From: DASVTR01 sp036382855
GTDB lineage: Bacteria > Acidobacteriota > Blastocatellia > Pyrinomonadales > Pyrinomonadaceae
Length of the DNA stretch: 64,000 nucleotides
Reading direction: 5' to 3'
Assembly (NCBI GenBank): GCA_036382855.1
Contig: DASVPO010000013.1
Span: forward strand, 1-64,000
Position numbers and translations under genes: made by a program. The number at the start of each line of letters is the position of its first letter. Position 1 is the first letter of the stretch. Positions 33,385 through 42,828 of this stretch are shown piece by piece. A model generated the notes under the pieces. The model was not told the DNA's origin, searched no databases, and saw nothing but the letters and a program-made list of their open reading frames with translations.

Positions 33385-35310
33385 TTATTTCTCTCTGTCT
33401 TCGTCAGAACTGCCTTTGCCGAAACCGAAATCGGCCAACTCGCCCAGACTAGCCATGCCGCCGCCTGCGTCCGAAGAATAAGACTTGGCATCCACGATGG
33501 GTTCATCGTGGCCTACGGCACGCGCCGAAAGTCCAATCTTCTTATTCTCTGCGTCAATCCTGAGAATCTTGAAGTCCATCTCCTGCCCGACCTGAACTAC
33601 GTCTTCAGGCTTTTCAACGCGCTTGTCCGCTAACTCCGAGATATGACAGAGCCCTTCCAGATTCTCTTCCAACTCGACGAAAGCGCCGAAGTTTGCAAAG
33701 CGCGCTATCCTGCCTTTAATGACATCGCCCGGCTTGTGTTCCGTCACAAAGCGATCCCATGCGTTAGGCTCAAGGTCTTTGATGGAGAGCGAGAGGCGGC
33801 GATTCTCCGCGTCAATGCTGGTGATGACGGCTTCTATCTCCTGCCCCTTCTTCAAGACTTCGCTCGGATGCTTGATACGGCGCGCCCATGAAATATCCGT
33901 CACGTGGACAAGGCCGTCAACGCCGTCTTCGACTTCGATAAACGCGCCGAAGTCCGTCAGGTTGCGCACGCGGCCCGAAACGCGCATCCCGACCTCGTAG
34001 CGCTCACGCAAAGTCTGCCACGGGTTAGACTGCACCTGCTTCATTCCCAGGCTGATGCGACGCGCACGCGGGTCAATGCTCAGGACTTCGACTTCAACAT
34101 CGTCGCCCGGATTGACAAGCTTGCTCGGATGCTTGACGCGCTTCGACCAACTCATCTCCGAGACGTGAACGAGACCTTCGACGCCCGGCTCAAGCTCTAT
34201 AAACGCGCCGTAGTCTGCAACGCTCGCGACCTTGCCCTGCAAGCGACGCCCGATAGGAAAGCGCTCGTCAATGCTGGCCCAGGGGTCAGGCAGGAGTTGC
34301 TTATAGCCCAGAGAGACGCGCTCGCGGTCGCGGTCAAACTTCAGGACCTTGACCTGTACGTTGTCACCGACCTTGAACAACTCGGCCGGATTCTGAAGTC
34401 GTCCCCAAGACATATCCGTGACGTGCAGGAGGCCGTCAATGCCGCCCAGGTCAACGAAAGCGCCGTAGTCCGTCAGATTCTTAATCTGGCCTTCGACGAT
34501 GATGTCTTCCTCAATCTGGTCAAGCGTCGCGCCCTTCTTGTCAGCGTTCTGCTCTTCAAGCACGGCCTTGCGCGAGAGCACAACATTTGAGCGCTTGCGG
34601 TTGAGCTTGATGACCTTGGCTTCAATCTCCTGATTACGGAGACTGTCCAGGTTGCGCACGGGGCGCGTGTCCACCTGAGAGCCGGGCAGGAAGGCAGCGA
34701 TGCCGTCAATGTCAACGCGCAGCCCGCCCTTGATGCGCTCGGTGATGCGGCCCTTGACGGACGTGCCTTCGCTATAAGCCTTTTCCAGTTCATCCCAGGC
34801 CTTCATCCGTACGGCGTCGGCACGCGAGAGGACAGGAAAACCTTCGTTCGTCTCCATGCTCTTGACGAGCACTTCGACCTCATCGCCGGGCTTAACCGTG
34901 AGCACACCGTTTTCGGTGAACTCGGCCTGATTGACGATGCCCTCGGATTTGTATCCGAAGTCAATGACAACGCCGCGCTCGCCTATGCTGACGACCGTGC
35001 CGCGAACGACTTCGCCTTCCTGAAAGCCCGCTTGCTGCTGGTCGAATTCGGCAAGGATTGCGCCAAAGTCCATGTCACCGCCCGAGCGTGGCTCATCATC
35101 ATCGTCGTCGTCCGAAGCATCCTGAGATGCGCCGGGCGTCGGGCTGGTTGAAGCCTTTGCGGCGGCCGTGGCGGAAGCGCCCTGCTGCTGCTGTTGCTGC
35201 TGCAACGGCTGTTCGGTTAGTTGCGGCGGAGCATCCTGCGCGCCGGATTGTGATTGATTGCTGTTGTTATCCTCGCCGTTTTCTGACGGCTTGGGTTCTT
35301 CGGTGGACAT
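33385..35310 (-). CDS. rpsA: 30S ribosomal protein S1
   Basis: A 641-residue protein with six S1 RNA-binding domains. They begin near residues 98 (GEVVRGTVVSIGERG), 185 (GTSVKGRITERIKGG), 268 (VEGQIKNLTDYGAF), 355 (LQGKVASVADYGAF), 442 (VSGRVRNLTDFGAF) and 529 (IKGRIARFANFGAF). S1 brings mRNA to the 30S subunit and aids unfolding. The N-terminal 95 residues are an unusual low-complexity extension rich in Gln, Ala, Ser and Asp (seven Gln in a row, six Asp in a row), absent from E. coli S1. The ihfB-like gene downstream follows a common order. Confidence 0.96.
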   Translation of the reverse strand: MSTEEPKPSENGEDNNSNQSQSGAQDAPPQLTEQPLQQQQQQQGASATAAAKASTSPTPGASQDASDDDDDDEPRSGGDMDFGAILAEFDQQQAGFQEGEVVRGTVVSIGERGVVIDFGYKSEGIVNQAEFTENGVLTVKPGDEVEVLVKSMETNEGFPVLSRADAVRMKAWDELEKAYSEGTSVKGRITERIKGGLRVDIDGIAAFLPGSQVDTRPVRNLDSLRNQEIEAKVIKLNRKRSNVVLSRKAVLEEQNADKKGATLDQIEEDIIVEGQIKNLTDYGAFVDLGGIDGLLHVTDMSWGRLQNPAELFKVGDNVQVKVLKFDRDRERVSLGYKQLLPDPWASIDERFPIGRRLQGKVASVADYGAFIELEPGVEGLVHVSEMSWSKRVKHPSKLVNPGDDVEVEVLSIDPRARRISLGMKQVQSNPWQTLRERYEVGMRVSGRVRNLTDFGAFIEVEDGVDGLVHVTDISWARRIKHPSEVLKKGQEIEAVITSIDAENRRLSLSIKDLEPNAWDRFVTEHKPGDVIKGRIARFANFGAFVELEENLEGLCHISELADKRVEKPEDVVQVGQEMDFKILRIDAENKKIGLSARAVGHDEPIVDAKSYSSDAGGGMASLGELADFGFGKGSSDEDREK

Positions 35311-35394
35311 TAGATTCTTAATCGGACTCCCTCACATATTTGCGGCGCGTTGAAGAACTTTTCACGTCGCCTCCCGGCGCTCTCTCGCTTGCTT

Positions 35395-35439
35395 CATGCC
35401 CCGCAGACGCGTCGAGAGCGTTCGCGGGCAGCGGGCATG
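35395..35439 (-). promoter_or_regulatory. hairpin in the rpsA leader
   Basis: CATGCCC (minus strand, 35433-35439) pairs with GGGCATG (35395-35401 region), with a bulge and two further pairs. It lies about 85 bases before the rpsA start. S1 represses its own mRNA in E. coli through leader structure, so this hairpin is a candidate site. That role is inference only. Confidence 0.4.
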
Positions 35440-35610
35440 CGGACTGCTCGATTTTATCTTCTGGTGATTAGTCGGATGAGCGTATCAGAGGTGAGGGGGC
35501 GAGCCGTTTGGAGTTGCAAAGATGGTTAATGAAAGTTTCGAATTCCGCTGTGCTCGTATTCACCCCTTGTTATCCGACCATTCACCCGCCGCTTGACCGG
35601 GTAGAGCGGC

Positions 35611-35640
35611 AATGTACACGCGGAAATGATAGGCTGTCAA
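35611..35640 (-). promoter_or_regulatory. possible rpsA promoter
   Basis: On the minus strand there is a perfect -35 TTGACA (35635-35640), an 18-base spacer and TACATT (35611-35616). The leader would be about 290 bases. The -10 is imperfect. Confidence 0.4.
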
Positions 35641-35674
35641 GGCGATAGGCGAACAAATGAAGAAGAACGCAAGC

Positions 35675-35716
35675 AAGCAGCAGGCAGTCGTCCAACGTAA
35701 TGACTGCCTGCTGCTT
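35675..35716 (-). terminator. hairpin after the BNR-repeat gene
   Basis: A perfect 15-bp inverted repeat (35675-35689 with 35702-35716; AAGCAGCAGGCAGTC and its complement) has a 12-base loop. It lies 20 bases past the stop codon on the minus strand. The following sequence is T-rich (TTCTTCTTC) but has no clean T-run. Confidence 0.65.
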
Positions 35717-35736
35717 AACAGTTGCTGCACACTTTT

Positions 35737-38142
35737 TTACTGTTCGGCGCTGCCAGTAGCCGCAGCTCTCGCTCCGCGCCGGACGACGTAGATTCCGGCC
35801 GAGTGAGACCCGACGAAGATTTTGTCAGGGTTGGCGGAGTCGAAGGCGAGCGCCCAAATCCGCTGGCTCGGGAGACCTGCATTGCGCGGGTCAATGCGCA
35901 GCCACGTGTAGCCGCCGTCAACCGAGCGATAGACGCCGCCGCTGTTAATCGTCACGTTGCCGCCGCCGCTCGATTGATAAGCGTTGCCGACGATAATCTC
36001 TTTGCTGTTCTGCGGATTGATGAGAATACTAACGTAGTCGCCGTAAGGCAGATTGCCTCCGCGACGAACCCATTTCTCACCGCCGTCGTGCGAGAACCAC
36101 AAAGCCTGCTTCGTGCCGACGTAGATATGCGCCGATTGCTTGCGGTCCTGCTCGATGGCGCTGATGGGAGCAGCGGCCGGAATACCTTCCACCTGCTGCC
36201 ACGTCGCGCCGCTATCGCGCGAGACGAGCACGCCTGAAGTGGCCGTGCCAACCCAGATAGTTTTCTGGTTTTGCAGCGTCGTTGAGATACAGGTGGTGCG
36301 CTCATCGAGGCCCTGCCCATAAACCAACTTCTCCCAGCCCGCTGTAGGGTCAAACGTGCGATAGAGACCCGTGTTGGTCGCGGCCAGGATACCGGGGCGG
36401 CCGTCGCGGTCGTCGTAGGTTGTCGCCAGCGCGTTGATTGGGTCGCTCAGGTAAATGGCAGGGCTTGGCAAGCGGCCCGAAGCTGTCGAAGTCTGCACTC
36501 CGCCGCCGAGGCCGAGCGCCGTCAGCGTCGCGTCGTCCAGTTTGCCTGAAACAGGAATTCCCTTGTCTGCCTGAAACTTTCTGACGGCCGCGATGGTGCG
36601 CGTGCCTGCTGCGCCGTCGGGCGTGCCGACATCGTAGCCCGCGGCGTTAAGAGCCTCCTGCGCTTGTTTGACGGTATCATCTCGCCTGATAGCGGTCGTT
36701 GCTCTGGAACTACTACGCCCACCCTTTTTCTTCTTCTCGGCCGGGCCAGCCTTCGGAGCGCCAATCGGAGACCACGAAGCGCCGCGGTCGCGCGAAAGAT
36801 AGACGCCCATGTTCGTGCCCAGATAGATGATGTTGGCGTCGCGCTCGTCTTGCAGAATCGAATAGGTAATCAGGCGATTCGGCATGTTGCGCATCGAGGG
36901 CTGCCACGTCATGCCGCCGTCGTTGCTGATGAAGAAGAAGCCGCCGCCCGTGGCCGTGTTGATGGTCGAAGCATAAACGCGGTCAGGCTGTTCGCGGTCG
37001 GGCACGATGTTGTTGGCGAAGCGGCCGCTGTAGCCGCTGTTGGTCGGAGCAAACGATTTGCCGCCGTCGCGCGAAACCATCACGCCGTAGTTGTTCGTCC
37101 CGATATAAATGGTATCAGGTGTTCTCGGATGAACCGTGATGGAGTTGACTTCAAGCTGCTTTGAGGTGGTCAGCATCCACGATTCGCCGCCGTTGGTAGA
37201 GCGCCAGAAGCCCTCTGTCGTTCCCGCGAAGACGACGCCTGCGACCGACGGATGCTGTAGGATGGCGCGCGTGCGCCGCGATTGCGACGGAATGCCCTGC
37301 ACTTTGCGCCAGACGCCTCCGGCATTACGCGTCTCGTAGATACCGCTGCAAGCCGAGGCGATAACGTGGTCGGGATTGCGCGGGTCAATGTCAATGGCGA
37401 AGATGTCTGAATCGTCAATGATGCCGTTTTTGGTGCTGGCCCACGTGCGGCCGCCGTCGCTCGTCTTATAGGGCAGATACCACGTTCCGGCATAAATTAC
37501 GTCAGTGTTGCGCGGGTCAATGGCGAGCGATTCGACGTTAATCAGTCCGGGCTGCGAAGCGGTGTCCATCTGCCGCCAACTATCGCCCGAATCCATCGAA
37601 ACCCAGATGCCGCGATTCGTGCCGACAAGCAGCATGTCCGGGTTCTTCTCAGACTGCGTCATCGAATGCAGCGCCTCTTCCTTCAACTCCGGCGCTTCGC
37701 GCCACGTCGCCCCGCCGTTGGTTGACTTAAAGAAGCCGCCCGGCTCTTTATGACGATGCGTCGCGACATAGATTGTGCGCGAATCGCGAGGGTCAACGAT
37801 GATGTGGTCCATAAAGAGCTTCGGACGATTCAAGTTTGCAAGCAAGCTCCACTTCTCGCCGCCGTCGGTCGAAGTGTAGATCTGCCCGTCGAGCGTGCCG
37901 AAATAGAAACGCTGCGGGTCATTCGGGTCAACTACAAGAGCGCGCACGTCGCCGCCCTGCGGCCCCGTCACACGCCAGTCCATAGCATACTGCGCCGCCT
38001 CAGGTGTTTCGCCTCCGGCAGTAGCATCTGCCTGCGCAATGCCGCTACTGCTCAGCACAAGCCCAAGCGTCGCCACAGCGAAGAGCATCAGCATTGATAG
38101 TAATCTTTTCATCAGTCGGGTGGTCGTCATCATCTGTCTCAT
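35737..38142 (-). CDS. secreted BNR/sortilin-like repeat protein with an internal peptidoglycan-binding domain
   Basis: An 801-residue protein with an N-terminal signal segment (about 12-38). Two blocks of BNR/photosystem-stability-like repeats (SxDGGxxW, for example STDGGEKWSLL, STNGGATWRE, SRDSGATWQQV, SHDGGEKWVRRG) form beta-propeller blades at about 55-465 and 575-800. Between them, at about 480-545, lies a peptidoglycan-binding type 1 domain (KQAQEALNAAGYDVGTPDGA to DDATLTALGL), flanked by a basic linker. The propeller could bind glycans or a partner, and the inserted domain could hold it at the cell wall. This arrangement is unfamiliar. The exact start is uncertain because of several close ATGs. 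Confidence 0.82.
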   Translation of the reverse strand: MRQMMTTTRLMKRLLSMLMLFAVATLGLVLSSSGIAQADATAGGETPEAAQYAMDWRVTGPQGGDVRALVVDPNDPQRFYFGTLDGQIYTSTDGGEKWSLLANLNRPKLFMDHIIVDPRDSRTIYVATHRHKEPGGFFKSTNGGATWREAPELKEEALHSMTQSEKNPDMLLVGTNRGIWVSMDSGDSWRQMDTASQPGLINVESLAIDPRNTDVIYAGTWYLPYKTSDGGRTWASTKNGIIDDSDIFAIDIDPRNPDHVIASACSGIYETRNAGGVWRKVQGIPSQSRRTRAILQHPSVAGVVFAGTTEGFWRSTNGGESWMLTTSKQLEVNSITVHPRTPDTIYIGTNNYGVMVSRDGGKSFAPTNSGYSGRFANNIVPDREQPDRVYASTINTATGGGFFFISNDGGMTWQPSMRNMPNRLITYSILQDERDANIIYLGTNMGVYLSRDRGASWSPIGAPKAGPAEKKKKGGRSSSRATTAIRRDDTVKQAQEALNAAGYDVGTPDGAAGTRTIAAVRKFQADKGIPVSGKLDDATLTALGLGGGVQTSTASGRLPSPAIYLSDPINALATTYDDRDGRPGILAATNTGLYRTFDPTAGWEKLVYGQGLDERTTCISTTLQNQKTIWVGTATSGVLVSRDSGATWQQVEGIPAAAPISAIEQDRKQSAHIYVGTKQALWFSHDGGEKWVRRGGNLPYGDYVSILINPQNSKEIIVGNAYQSSGGGNVTINSGGVYRSVDGGYTWLRIDPRNAGLPSQRIWALAFDSANPDKIFVGSHSAGIYVVRRGARAAATGSAEQ

Positions 38143-38326
38143 CTCTATGAATTCATTGAAAAGCGCGCCGTTTTAAGGCCACTTGCAGCGCACGCACGCG
38201 CGCACACGGGCCATTCTTCAACGCGCCACTATTAAATAGCGCTCGGTGGGTAGGATGCAACACGCCGCGAGAGCGGTTGTACGAAAAACGGGACGCCCGC
38301 ACACGCCCGCCTTTGCGCAAAGCGAA

Positions 38327-38365
38327 GCGGGCGATGCTTCTCAGCTCAGGAGAAACATCGCCCGC
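38327..38365 (-). terminator. terminator-like hairpin after the OmpA-like envelope gene
   Basis: GCGGGCGATG (38327-38336) pairs with CATCGCCCGC (38356-38365). After one C/A mismatch the stem continues as TTCTC/GAGAA around a seven-base loop. It lies about 50 bases beyond the stop of the gene at 38418. The T-run after it is poor, so Rho or processing may be involved. Confidence 0.55.
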
Positions 38366-38417
38366 GTTCGGAAGAGGTCGCGCCTCTCAAAGGAGGGAGA
38401 CGCGAGCGTTTATTCGA

Positions 38418-40988
38418 TTACTCGTCTTCGTCCATCCGACCGCGACGACCACGACGCGCGCGCGGACGGCGCGTCCTTGTGCCCGTACCGCGCCTGCACT
38501 GCGGGCACGGAGTGACGGTCGCGCTGTTCTGCGGCGTCGGGTTTGCGCCCGCCGGGCAGATATGGAGTTCGACGGTCAGCGTCTCACGGCAGTTGGGATC
38601 AACCACTGTCCTGATACGCGAGGCGTCAATTCCACGAGTGTTGACCAGGTAGTCAACCGCACGATCAGCACGGCGTTGTCCCTCGCCTTCGCACGAACCC
38701 CAGATGGCATAGTAGCCGGTGGAGCCGGGCTCCTGCTGGAGTTGGATTGCGAAGTTGTCGAGACGTGCCTTCTCATCGTTGAAGCGCAGGTCGTTGTACT
38801 GGTCGAAGATACGGCACTGCGGAACTTCCGGCGTCGTGACCGTGAACGAGCAGCTACGTGTGCGGTCGCACTCAGGCGGCAGCCCACCGATTTCCACTGT
38901 CGCTGTGACGGTTTGACCGCCGAGGCCAGCCGTATCAATCGTGATTGAAGGCGTGCCCTGACCACCGCTAATCGTACCGGCTGAGACTGACCAGTTGTAG
39001 GTCACTGACGGATTTCCACCGCCCCTGACATCCACACTGACGGTCGCAGGCGAGCCGACCGGGACTTCACCCGTCGGGCAGCTAATCGAGATTTCAGGAC
39101 ACGGCGGACGGCAGCAATCCGGCCCCGGATTCTGCACCGTCACCGTGGTCGAAGAGAACGACATGCAACCGCAGCCGTCGTCAACTTCCACAGTCGCCGT
39201 ATATGTGCCAGGCTGAACGCCCGTCAAATCCCAAGAGACGTTCGGGCCTTCGCCGGTAATGCGGCCGCCGGAGGTCGAATACGTGTAGAGCAGCGTATCG
39301 CCGTCCGGGTCTGTCGCATTAGCCGAAAGCTGCACGGTCGTTGGAGTTCCGACCTGGCATGAGCCGGTCGAGATGGTTCCTTCGGGACACGGCAGCGTGA
39401 TTGTTCCGGCCGAGGTTGACAGCGAAACTGTCGGAGCCTGATTCGGCAGGAATTCGGGCGCGCGTGCATTTCTGCGACCAATCCAGAACTGAGCCAGGAA
39501 CCCGTTGGCATCATCCGACTCGGTAAATCCGCGCGGGAAGCCGCCGACTGTTGCCGGACGCGTCGTTGCCGGAACCACCGTGATGGGCTGCGGCCCAATC
39601 GGGTTGACGTTCGTAATCTGGTTGATGGTCGTCGTCGCATCGTTGCCGTCAAACAGCGAGCGGTCTTGCTGGTTGATGTGGTAGCGATAGGCGAGGCCGA
39701 AGCCCATCCAACGTCGCGGATAAAGCTTCACACCGGCCAGCGCTTCCACCGGGCTGTTCTCGAAGGCGTTCGGCGTGCGACCGCCGACATACTGCGTCGA
39801 GCGCAGTTCGAGAATCGGCTGGATGTACTTGTTCACGGGGAAATCGAAACCGATGCCCGCTATGAATTCATCCGGCCTGTCGAGCAGCACGGCTTCGGTT
39901 CCGCCGAAGTTGCCTTTCGGATTGCTGTTCAGGAAATAGCCGCCGTTGACGGAGATATTGACCGAACGGCTCAGGCGTCCATCCATAAAGAAGATAACGC
40001 CGAAGTCGCCGATGTCGCCGCCGGGGCTGGCGCCGCGCTGCAACTGGTTGAAGCCAGCGGCATCGTCGGCCTTGTCAGCATAGAAGCGATAAACGCCGAT
40101 CACGCCGACGCCGAGCGGATTGTCCGGCTCCGTCCAACGCCACTTCGCGCCGACCTCGAAACGATTGAAGGAGGTCTGCCCGTAGAGGCGATTGATGAAG
40201 GGCGCATCCGGCAAGTAGGTCGGTGCGATCGTGAACGTCACGGGCACCGTAATCGGCAGGGTCAAGAGCGTCGCCGGCAACGTTTCCGTCGCCAGCACGA
40301 TGCCCGGCAGGATGCCGCCGACTACCGAACCGATACCGGGGAAGTTATCCGCCGGACCGAAGGTGCCGCTGTTGGCCTGAATAATGGGCGGGCCAAGCGT
40401 GGCGTTGAAGCCGGGGAAGCCGAAGTTGCCGATGATGTTGCCCGGCCCCTGTCCAAATGTTCCGGCTGGGCCGCCGACGAACGGAAACGGCACGAACGGC
40501 TGATTAAAGCGCGGACGGAACACGGCCGTCCCGCGCAGAGTTCCGACGTTCGGTCCCTGCGGAGCAAGGACGATGGCCGGGCCACTGCCTAAGAACGGAA
40601 ACTTCAACTGCGAGTTTGGCAGATAGAAGCCCGAGAGATGATGCGGGTTGTTGACCTTGATGCCGCGGTAGGCGTCCGTGTTGAAGAACAACTCAAGATA
40701 GTCGTTCAAGCCAACCTGGAAGCTGACGGGCACTTCCGTGAAGTCAGCATCGCCGGGGTCGCGGTCAAAGTTGCTGTAAGCGATGGAGAAGGTAAACTCA
40801 CCCTTGCGGAGAGTTTGACCGTCATAAATGGTGAAAAGTCCTGTTGGCCCACCTGGAGGGCCGCCTGTGCCAACGGAGGGAGAAATGTTCCGAGGATCAT
40901 TCTCATTCCTTAAAGTTTGAGCTGATACTGCGGCACACAGCACCAACAAGGTGAGCGCAAGTGTCAGCGCTCTGCTAGCGAGTCTCAT
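38418..40988 (-). CDS. outer-membrane-like protein with PKD/Ig-like repeats and an OmpA-like C-terminus
   Basis: An 856-residue protein with a signal peptide (MRLASRALTLALTLLVLCAA, cleavage after VSA). Residues about 60-500 look like a beta-barrel or beta-rich envelope region. Two PKD/Ig-like modules with paired Cys (CPEGTISTGSCQ, CGCMSF, CPEISISCPTG) follow at about 535-700. Then comes an OmpA-like unit (FDQYNDLRFNDEKARLDNFA, QRRADRAVDYLVNTRGIDASRI) and an Arg/Gly-rich tail ending MDEDE. It could link the outer membrane with peptidoglycan. I chose ATG 40988 because AGGAGG lies six bases upstream, and the frame is open further 5' without a ribosome binding site. Confidence 0.8.
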   Translation of the reverse strand: MRLASRALTLALTLLVLCAAVSAQTLRNENDPRNISPSVGTGGPPGGPTGLFTIYDGQTLRKGEFTFSIAYSNFDRDPGDADFTEVPVSFQVGLNDYLELFFNTDAYRGIKVNNPHHLSGFYLPNSQLKFPFLGSGPAIVLAPQGPNVGTLRGTAVFRPRFNQPFVPFPFVGGPAGTFGQGPGNIIGNFGFPGFNATLGPPIIQANSGTFGPADNFPGIGSVVGGILPGIVLATETLPATLLTLPITVPVTFTIAPTYLPDAPFINRLYGQTSFNRFEVGAKWRWTEPDNPLGVGVIGVYRFYADKADDAAGFNQLQRGASPGGDIGDFGVIFFMDGRLSRSVNISVNGGYFLNSNPKGNFGGTEAVLLDRPDEFIAGIGFDFPVNKYIQPILELRSTQYVGGRTPNAFENSPVEALAGVKLYPRRWMGFGLAYRYHINQQDRSLFDGNDATTTINQITNVNPIGPQPITVVPATTRPATVGGFPRGFTESDDANGFLAQFWIGRRNARAPEFLPNQAPTVSLSTSAGTITLPCPEGTISTGSCQVGTPTTVQLSANATDPDGDTLLYTYSTSGGRITGEGPNVSWDLTGVQPGTYTATVEVDDGCGCMSFSSTTVTVQNPGPDCCRPPCPEISISCPTGEVPVGSPATVSVDVRGGGNPSVTYNWSVSAGTISGGQGTPSITIDTAGLGGQTVTATVEIGGLPPECDRTRSCSFTVTTPEVPQCRIFDQYNDLRFNDEKARLDNFAIQLQQEPGSTGYYAIWGSCEGEGQRRADRAVDYLVNTRGIDASRIRTVVDPNCRETLTVELHICPAGANPTPQNSATVTPCPQCRRGTGTRTRRPRARRGRRGRMDEDE

Positions 40989-41354
40989 CGCATTCCTCCT
41001 GCGAAATGAGTATAGTAAATTTGCGGATCGGGCGGCCTGCCTGGCAAAGCCACGGGTTGGGCGGATGTCTTCTTGCATCTACCTGTTTGTCCCTCACAGA
41101 CATCGCGCGCTTGTCCCGTTAATCCTTGCGGGGCGCGGACGCTCCAACTACAAGCGTGCAACGATAAAGTTTAAGTAGAACTGCCACCGCCCTTCACCCG
41201 TTAACACCCTGAGTAGTATGGAGCGGAGCAGCAGGGAGAGGAGTCAAAGCGCTCTTTTGCAAGAACGTTCCGGCCCTACGGGCGTCCTGTAAAGCTTAAG
41301 GTGGACGCCTCCCGACTGTTTGACTTGTTCTGAACTGCGAATCAACGCCACTGC

Positions 41355-41384
41355 GTTATACGAAATCAGCGGCAAAACTGTCAA
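41355..41384 (-). promoter_or_regulatory. promoter of the OmpA-like envelope gene
   Basis: On the minus strand there is a perfect -35 TTGACA (41379-41384), an 18-base spacer and TATAAC (41355-41360). Transcription would start near 41348. Confidence 0.6.
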
Positions 41385-41502
41385 TCTTCTAAGCTACGTG
41401 GCGTCCCCATTCTACAGCATTTTAGACATTGCCACATATACTTATTTCCGCCAGACCATACTCCACATCGGCGCGGAAATCAAGACTTTTTCACAACTTA
41501 GC

Positions 41503-41525
41503 GAAAAAACAAACTATGTTTTTTC
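41503..41525 (-). terminator. weak AT-rich terminator after gdhA
   Basis: GAAAAAAC (41503-41510) and GTTTTTTC (41518-41525) form an eight-base-pair inverted repeat three bases after the gdhA stop. On the minus strand the T-run is the second arm itself. Confidence 0.45.
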
Positions 41526-41527
41526 CG

Positions 41528-42823
41528 TCACGCGTAAATGCCTCGCATCCGTGTATCGTAGGCAACGCGGTCAATTGCCAGCATATAGGCGGCAGTTCTG
41601 GTGTCAACATCATGCTGGTCTGCATAACGGCAGAGGTCGTTAAAACTCGCCACCATCGTATCCTGCAAGCGCGAATTGACGACATCTTCACGCCAGAAGT
41701 AGCCCATTCTATCCTGCACCCACTCGAAATATGAGACCGTCACGCCGCCAGCATTCGCCAGAATGTCGGGGATAACAAAGACTCCGTTTTTATGCAGAAT
41801 AGCGTCGGCGTTGGCGGTGGTCGGCCCGTTTGCGCCCTCTGCCAGCACCTTACATTTAATGCGGTTGGCGTTCTTCGAGGTGATCTGATTCTCGGTGGCG
41901 GCCGGAACCAGCACGTCGCATTCGAGTTCGAGCAAATCCTGATTGCTGATGCGCTCGACGCCCTCGTAATCCTCGAAGGAGCGCGTCTGCTTTAAGTGCT
42001 GAAGGGCGGCGGGGATGTCTATGCCGTTTTTGTTGTAGATGCCGCCGTGAACGTCGGAGATAGCGATGACCTTGTAGCCCGCTTCATGCAGGAGTTGCGC
42101 GCCGATGCCGCCGACGTTGCCCGAGCCTTGCACGACGACGCGCGTCGTGGGCGGCGTCATCTTGAAACGTTTAATCGCCTCGTTGATAACGAAGAGGATG
42201 CCGCGCCCTGTGGCTTCGCGCCGGCCGGAAGAGCCGCCGAGGTCAATCGGCTTGCCCGTGACGACGGCCGTCACGGTGTGGCGCGCGTGCATGGAGTAGG
42301 TATCCATAATCCATGCCATCGTCTGCTCGTTGGTATTCATATCAGGCGCGGGCACGTCCTTTTCCGGCCCTATGAAGTCAATCAGTTCGGCGGCATAGCG
42401 TCGCGTCATACGCTCAAGCTCGCCCATTGACATCTGGAACGGGTCGCAGATGATCCCGCCCTTGCCGCCGCCAAACGGCACGTTGACGACCGCACACTTC
42501 CAAGTCATCCACGCCGCCAGCGCTCTCACTTCGTCAATCGTCACATCCGGCGAATAGCGTATGCCTCCCTTTGCAGGCCCGCGCGCGAAATTATGTTGCA
42601 CGCGGAAGCCCTCGAAAACCTGTATCCGCCCGGAATCCATGCGCGTCGGAATATAGACCTTCAACTCGCGGTTGGGAACGCGCATTACCGCGTACAAATC
42701 CGGGTCTAGATTCAAAAGCTGCGCCGCGCGGTCGAAACGCGACATCATAGACTCGAACGGATTATCTTCCTTGATGTGCCGCACATCGTCTGCGATTGCA
42801 CTGATTGCCATCGTTGCCTCCAC
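41528..42823 (-). CDS. gdhA: glutamate (Glu/Leu/Phe/Val-type) dehydrogenase
   Basis: A 431-residue enzyme that interconverts glutamate and 2-oxoglutarate plus ammonia. Motifs are GPAKGGIRYSPDVTIDEVRALA, MTWKCAVVNVPFGGGKGGI with the catalytic Lys, PAPDMNTNEQTMAWIMD, VVVQGSGNVGG for nucleotide binding and LAEGANGPTT. The length of about 430 fits the catabolic hexameric type. Coenzyme preference is not clear. An inverted repeat lies between it and larE, which is on the same strand. Confidence 0.96.
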   Translation of the reverse strand: MEATMAISAIADDVRHIKEDNPFESMMSRFDRAAQLLNLDPDLYAVMRVPNRELKVYIPTRMDSGRIQVFEGFRVQHNFARGPAKGGIRYSPDVTIDEVRALAAWMTWKCAVVNVPFGGGKGGIICDPFQMSMGELERMTRRYAAELIDFIGPEKDVPAPDMNTNEQTMAWIMDTYSMHARHTVTAVVTGKPIDLGGSSGRREATGRGILFVINEAIKRFKMTPPTTRVVVQGSGNVGGIGAQLLHEAGYKVIAISDVHGGIYNKNGIDIPAALQHLKQTRSFEDYEGVERISNQDLLELECDVLVPAATENQITSKNANRIKCKVLAEGANGPTTANADAILHKNGVFVIPDILANAGGVTVSYFEWVQDRMGYFWREDVVNSRLQDTMVASFNDLCRYADQHDVDTRTAAYMLAIDRVAYDTRMRGIYA

Positions 42824-42828
42824 TCAAG

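Larger units (their letters stand above)
35311..35736 (-). other. 426-base gap between the BNR-repeat gene and rpsA
   Basis: It contains the hairpin at 35675-35716, a possible rpsA promoter and a long rpsA leader with a hairpin. I see no protein-coding frame. Confidence 0.65.
40989..41527 (-). other. 539-base gap between gdhA and the OmpA-like envelope gene
   Basis: It holds a promoter-like site at 41355-41384 directing transcription to the minus strand and a weak gdhA terminator (41503-41525). The predicted leader is about 360 bases. Open frames on either strand have no ribosome binding site and no recognisable composition. Confidence 0.6.

Noticed and set aside
39666..40592. 308-codon plus-strand frame
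   Set aside because: It is antisense to the well-supported envelope gene at 38418-40988 and has no recognisable domain or ribosome binding site.
41320..41643. 107-codon frame near the end of gdhA
   Set aside because: No ribosome binding site and it overlaps the promoter of the next gene and gdhA coding sequence.
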